Assembly: GCF_052857255.1 (NCBI RefSeq)
Contig: NC_135502.1
Span: forward strand, 156,536,599 to 156,600,598
Reading direction: 5' to 3'
DNA length: 64,000 nucleotides
Source of the DNA: Amblyomma americanum
Taxonomy: Eukaryota > Arthropoda > Arachnida > Ixodida > Ixodidae
Positions within the stretch are counted from its first letter, which is position 1. Each line of letters starts with the position of its first letter. Position numbers and translations under genes: made by a program. This document shows positions 58,935 to 64,000 of this stretch, in pieces. The notes below the pieces were generated by a model. The model did not search any database. It was not told the DNA's origin and saw nothing but the letters and a program-made list of their open reading frames with translations.

Positions 58935-59700
58935 ACTAAGCTGTGTACCAAAAAATTGCCTCTGACCACGAGGTTTCATGTTTTCAAAGAGATTTAATAC
59001 GAATTCAGACCTGGTACACTATTCGAAAGATGAATTTAAAAGACAAGAAGTGCTTTCTTGTCTGTTTTACCAGAAAGAAAAAAACATTGAATCCCTGTAC
59101 AACGTTACTTACGCTATATTTCGTAAAGAAGCTACATATAAGTATTTAGACGTAACACTGTCATCTTATTGCTCATGAATGTACATATTGACGACTTGGT
59201 GCGCAGAACTAGTATGCCACCGAATTTCATGCAAACAAATTTCCATGTCAGCTTAAAAACTTCTGCCTATACGAGCTGCGTAAGATCTATTTTGGAGTAT
59301 GCCTTTGCGGTTTGACACTATTCGAAAAAATTCAAAACTATGCAGGTAGGTTTGTCTTGCGACGATTCAGAAGGAAGTAGAGTTTAAAAACCATGAAAGA
59401 GCAACTAGAATGGCAACTACTTGTCGCCCGCAAAACAAAAACTAATGCTTAGGCTGTGACATACAATAAAACGGAATTAACAAATACCACTCGAAGGCCC
59501 ACACTATGTTTACAGGCGCATTGACCACTGTCTTAAAATTCGCGAATACCAAGTGAATACTGGCACCTCTGAAAATTTCTTCTTTGTTGAAACAATGCAT
59601 GAGTGGAATCGGTTAACATACACATAAGTGTGTTGTGTGAATGAAGCTGTATTTTCTTCTATCTTGTAACCATCCAGCTCTAAAGCCTTCGGGCGCTGCA
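58935..59700 (+). pseudogene. Jockey/CR1-type LINE, C-terminal piece
   Basis: It resumes the element with LQRDL-like FQRDLIRIQTW, KKCFLVCFTRKKKTLN, KYLDVTLSS, SCVRSILEYAF-like text, and the C-terminal DHCLKIREYQVNTGTSENFF and FVETMHEWNRLTYT. The 3' end is followed by an ATT-rich simple repeat. Confidence 0.8.
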
Positions 59701-59712
59701 GGGTAAAGTCTG

Positions 59713-59757
59713 AATTATTCTTGAATTATTATTATTATGAATTATTATTGAAGTCTG
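59713..59757. repeat. (ATT)n-like 3' tail of LINE
   Basis: 'gaattattattattatgaat' and related units end the LINE, the usual simple-repeat tail for this type. Confidence 0.8.
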
Positions 59758-59764
59758 AAGTATT

Positions 59765-60230
59765 AAGAATGATTCCACTGGCCTGAAACTGTACGCAAGC
59801 AGAAGGAACAAATTGAAAGGGAAATTGTGGAAGCTTTCGTGATCGAAACAGTGGACACAGGAACGTGTGTAAGTATGCCACCTGTCGTGCTGACGAAAAG
59901 AAATTGATGTAATAGAAGTGCAGATGCGGGGTCATCGCCAAGGTCACGTACAGGAATGCAGGAAGCGTTTGTGGTTGCTTGGTTGTCTAGTCTAGGTGTA
60001 TACATTCGTCTCTCTTATGAGAAATCAACAATTGTAAATTGGCGCTGGTTACCTGTGTCGCTTGTAATTGTGTATACTTTTGTTTCTATGTAGCGCATGT
60101 TTCGAATATGATCAAACAACTGGACCACATGTGAGCATTGCTTGCAGTGTAAACCTAGCATACACAAGATGCCACACGTAGCTTGATAAATTCCAATTGG
60201 TTGTTTTTTCGTCTCCATTCTAACAATTAT
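59765..60230 (-). repeat. PLE leader repeat (inverted copy) and adjoining sequence
   Basis: 59765-60010 is the reverse complement of 54845-55080. On the minus strand a 67-codon frame (60015-60218) lies just upstream and shows no recognised motif. Confidence 0.6.
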
Positions 60231-60954
60231 TCAGCATAAAACATATTACACTATTAATTTCTTATTAGTGAACTTCATAAATGAAGGAAATCATTAAGTA
60301 AAAACTCTGCTCTGTGCGTTCCTCGGTGTTATTCTTACGTTTGCCATAGCAAACAGCTTAATTCCAAACTATTTTCTTCTGGATAGCTTAACGAGCTATA
60401 ATAATGCAGGATTGCACTTAAGTATGCTTAAGAGCGGAAATTTGCAGACCCTTCCCTGTCCTCTCTTTCTTTCTTCATTTTTTTTGTTTCCCACCTTTTT
60501 ATGCTTGTTTTTGTTTTTTAATGTATTTTATTTCCTTATTTTTTATCTTTCTGAATATTTATGTCACTTTTCTTCCTTCTTTTTTATTTCAATACATTTA
60601 TGTTGCTTAAAAATTGTTGCTTAATGAACTTTGGCCATTTTATGTTATTTACCATGCAATTTATGGTTGATAGTTTCTGCGGACAACTTCCCTCCATAAA
60701 CTTTCGTCTACAACTTCCGTCCACGCCACTTATGAGCCAAGGAAGGCTTACGCCTTAATAAGTTCAGGCAGTCTTGAAGTGACGGTAGCATATGTTTTTC
60801 GCGCACCTTCTGCCTTCGCCATTAATAACCGTTCCACGCGACGCTCTTTATTTCAAAGCGTATTAGTCCACTGCTATTGACTAGGGTGGTATTCGTGAGC
60901 AGTTTCTAAGATAGCGTGCGCGTTACACGAATTGAACGAAAGCGAATAATCAGC
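60231..60954. other. Unassigned, with T-rich stretch
   Basis: 60460-60610 is strongly pyrimidine/T-rich. No gene or repeat family recognised. Confidence 0.4.
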
Positions 60955-61075
60955 CGCTGTTAACGTAGTTTAGTTGGTAGAGCACCGTGCGCGAAATTCG
61001 AGGTGATGAATTGGGATCGCATCGGCGACGTGATTGTTTTTCCTTTAACTTTTATTCAATTTTCGCCCAACCTAA
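60955..61075 (+). repeat. tRNA-derived SINE-like copy
   Basis: The tRNA-like core has A-box-like 'tagtttagttggtagagca' and a degenerate B-box region 'gaattgggatcgcat', followed by a pyrimidine/T-rich tail ('gtgattgtttttccttta'). This agrees with another common tick tRNA-like repeat. B-box decay rules out a functional tRNA. Confidence 0.55.
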
Positions 61076-61799
61076 AAGAATTGCACTATGTAGTTACCAT
61101 TAAGACCAGAACTTAAAGAATAGTAAGTAGAGAGATACTCCTTTTGCTTTTTTTGTTTTCTATTGGTTTTTACGACTTGTTTACAAACTTACAAAACTTT
61201 TACGCTGTGACTTCTTGGTGGACTACAAAACTGATTGGCTAGAACGAGCAGTAAAGACAACCAAGGAACCCAATAATCACCATGCTTGTGTTTCTTAGTG
61301 TCCCGAAAAACGTTTGATCTAACTTCTGTGCCCTGTCACCCGAAATGATCCGCGGTCCTTCAAACCCGAAATATTTAGTGCTTTATTTATAATTATTCAA
61401 CGATCTACTCTGAAGAGCGTGGACAATTTTCCATCTTCTTTATTGCTGGTGCTTTATGATTAGGCAACCAAGAAAATGACTAGCATGATATTATTATTCC
61501 ACGTGCCACACAATGTAATCTCTTGCATTGATCTTTTTGGTCGGGAGTGCAGAAATTACCTCATTTAGTTCGTTGTCAATGATAGTAGATTGTTGTGTTG
61601 TGTTGCGTTTTATGACACACAGGCAAGTAAGGCGGTCATGTGCCAAGCCCGAAAGTATAGGAGAAATTTTCTGGGTAATTTTAAAGAAATTAGGAAAATT
61701 GCCGGTGCTTTAGATTGCCTAAATTGCTAGAATTACCTTCTGATGACGAAGGAAAGATTTTAGAAACTGGTGCTAATAAAATTATTAAGCGGGGTCGGG
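61076..61799. other. Unassigned sequence
   Basis: No domain recognised. The part near 61800 may be 3' noncoding sequence of the minus-strand LINE that follows. Confidence 0.4.
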
Positions 61800-61944
61800 T
61801 AACCTCAGTGGCCATCCTTGCCCGGCACGTATCTCGAGGCTCCAAACCAATCAAATAACGACCTCGGACATTTTCTCAGGAATTAGGAATGGCTTAGGCA
61901 TATCAGGCGAAGCACTGGGTGATTATTTACATTTCTTGAAGCAA

Positions 61945-64000
61945 ACCTCAAGTTAAAGAACTAAAACCAGAAGTCATCTCAGTAATTGCAATATCACCCA
62001 AGAGCAGAGCAGGGTCAAAAGGAATGCATTCATTATAAAATGTAGACCGCTTTGACCTTAGCTTTTCCAGTTCAGAGCACGAAATTAAAATGTGTTTTGC
62101 TGTATCTTCATCTCCACGTGTGGAAACTGGTTTGTCTTTTTTCGTTAGCAGAAAGTTGTGAGTAATGTGCGTGTGGCCGATATGGAGAGCGCAGATAGTT
62201 TTTGGAAACGTTTCTGGTGGGAATGCCTATAACTGGCTTTACGAAGTGCAGTTTGTTATTTAATGCATTGTTGTAAGCGGATTTTCATTTTTCATTGCGT
62301 TAAGGCGCATTAAGAGTAGCAAACATTAAAGGGTAGATTTACTTTCATAATTTGCTTGTCACGATAGAGAGCATCACACAAATCTGATTTTTCGTCACCT
62401 TTTACGCCGACATAACTTGTTTCAAAGCAGTTTTATGTTTTATCCTTGAGTTATGGCCGTTATTATGCTGTGTGTGATGCCGCCAAGCAGCGGAGTCATT
62501 GCATTTCTAGAGTTAACGGCTGTGAGCGCATTAAGAGAATCTGTGTAAATAACACAAGTTGCGAGGCTCTCATTTACTATTTTTTCTACGGCTACATGGA
62601 TGGCGTAACAATCGGCCGCGACGACGGATGCGCACATTGGAAGTATCACTATTTTATTCCAATTCCCCTGTTCCACTGCGCTTCCGATGTAAGCACCTGC
62701 TTTTGAACCCTCGAAATAACAGCTGTGAAAGTACTGTATTTTTCCTCGACTATAAGAAACTCCTGTATTTTCCTTGCGAAATTTGTTTATTGTGGAACTG
62801 TGTAAGAGACAAATCGCATATTGCAGAAAAATAGTACCTTTGAGGGAGTGGATCTCGCCATCGAGAAATGTTTGGCAATGTGCTAGTACGCCGACGTTTT
62901 GGCACAACTCCTCAAACCGCAAGAGCATTGGCCGGGTAGCTTGCGTTTTGTTGTTAAGGTGTGTTCTAGACGGGCACTTTGCAGCGACAGGGTAACAGGT
63001 GATTCTGCATTGAACAGATTTTTAGAATGTTCGAGCATGTTAGCGCGGCTCTTCTGCCTGTAAGTGAGGTTTCGTTGGTTTCTACGTACAGAATGTTTAT
63101 GGGTGACATCCTGTGTACAGCAGTAGGAAGACGTAACCTTGAATTATGTATTGGATCCAGTTGGTTCAGCTACGATAAATAAGTGATAAATTTGTAAAAG
63201 ACATGTCCTATCAGAACCCCAGTGTTTTCTTGAGAGTGCTTTAATATATTCAGTGCTCGAGAACCTTTCTTTTCGAGGGAGTTTATGTGTGGCTGGAACG
63301 TGTGCCTTTGTCAAGCGTTATTCCTAACAAATTTAGGCTCATATTTTACTGGTAGTGTCAATTCATTCAGATATAGAGCATAATCAGTGTGCAGCCCTCT
63401 TCTAAGCGAGAACAGAACTGCTACTAACTTTTGTGTGGTAAACATGAAACTATTTTTATCTGTCCTTGTCGTTGTCTTGGTTACTGTAAGCTGTAATTGT
63501 CTCTCGCATGTTGTGACGCCTGAGTATGTGCAGGCTATTTGAAGATCATCAACGTGGACTGAATATATGATGGACTGTGGGATTATTTTCGTTACGGAAT
63601 TCATTTTTATAAAACAGGTGTCGAGCTTAATATACATCCCAGAGGTACTTCATTTTCCGGAGTGAGTTCCTCGAGAGGATGGAGCCTTCTCGTTCCTCGA
63701 GAGGGTAGAAAGGAAGTAATTAAGGCAGTTCAACATCCTACCACGGGTACCTAGGCACCCCAGGTCGAGGAAGATCCCAAACCACCAGGTTGTATCCCAT
63801 GCTTTCTTCATATTCACGAAGACTGCAACACAGTGCTGTCTGTGTATAAAAGCTTCTCGGATAGTATTTTCGAGGCGCCCTAAATCGTCGTTTCTTGAAC
63901 ATGCCTTTTTAAAACCGCATTGATGGATATCAAGAAGTTCGCAGCATTCAAGGACAAATGTTAGTCTTTAATTCAGGTCACTTTCAAATGATTTGGCGAG
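61945..64000 (-). pseudogene. I-clade-type LINE ORF2 with RT and RNase H (runs off window)
   Basis: Read from 64000 downward: QCGFKKACSRNDDLGRLENT, HRQHCVAVFVNMKKAWDTTW (RT), INSVTKIIPQ-type MNSVTKIIPQSIIYSVHVDD (63530-63600, catalytic DD), EYASxxW-type C-terminal text weakly, and then an RNase H domain at 62440-62928 (FEGSKAGAYIGSA, CASVVAADCYAIHVAVEKI, VIYTDSLNALTAV). The C-terminal zinc-type tail CALHIGHTHITHNFLL ends near 61945. RNase H behind RT is typical of I-group LINEs. Stops and frameshifts make it inactive. The 5' half lies outside the window. Confidence 0.8.

Overview
This is a repeat-dense eukaryotic (animal) window, most likely from an ixodid tick. The support for that is several copies of a tRNA-derived SINE whose body matches the common hard-tick 'Ruka-type' SINE, Penelope-like elements (PLEs), Ty3/gypsy and RTE, Jockey/CR1 and I-clade LINE relics, and long CA/TA microsatellites. 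No complete host gene is visible. Every long open frame belongs to a transposable element, is the antisense shadow of one, or runs through a microsatellite.

The dominant structure is a very large inverted repeat. Bases 4364-25852 (left arm, about 21.49 kb) reappear reverse-complemented as 26750-48313 (right arm, about 21.56 kb), separated by an 897-bp spacer (25853-26749). Spot comparisons put arm-to-arm divergence at about 0.6-3%, with indels and different microsatellite lengths. Each arm holds, from the centre outwards: a PLE with reverse transcriptase and GIY-YIG endonuclease; a second, 5'-truncated PLE tail nested in an old 1.5-kb-period tandem duplication; about 3 kb of unassigned sequence; a 4.0-kb internally deleted Ty3/gypsy element with LTRs and an AAAT target-site duplication; a TA-flanked hairpin of about 130 bp; two exons of an unidentified gene (open on the left, with a nonsense codon on the right); SINE copies; a large TG/CG microsatellite; an LTR-like segment; and assorted dispersed repeats.

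The centre of the palindrome lies inside PLE sequence. The left PLE is cut mid-ORF and joined head-to-head to the terminal sequence of the right PLE. The right outer edge falls inside a ~170-bp-period satellite array (48241-48745). The gypsy LTRs differ from each other by about 10%, and several lesions are shared by both arms, so the element was old and dead before the arms were duplicated.

Left flank (1-4363): a composite tRNA-like/GC-rich repeat in inverted pair, a weakly supported set of plus-strand exons ending at a poly(A) signal near 3952, two neighbouring perfect hairpins and a decayed CGTATATATGAG repeat block. Right flank (48314-64000): an RTE LINE split by the same composite repeat, a decayed PLE split by a SINE, a Jockey/CR1 LINE split by an antisense LINE fragment, an inverted copy of the PLE leader, a tRNA-like SINE, and the 3' half of an I-clade LINE with RNase H running off the window on the minus strand. 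The elements do not form a pathway. The window reads as nested transposon history overlaid by one recent segmental inverted duplication, or by an assembly fold-back that imitates one.
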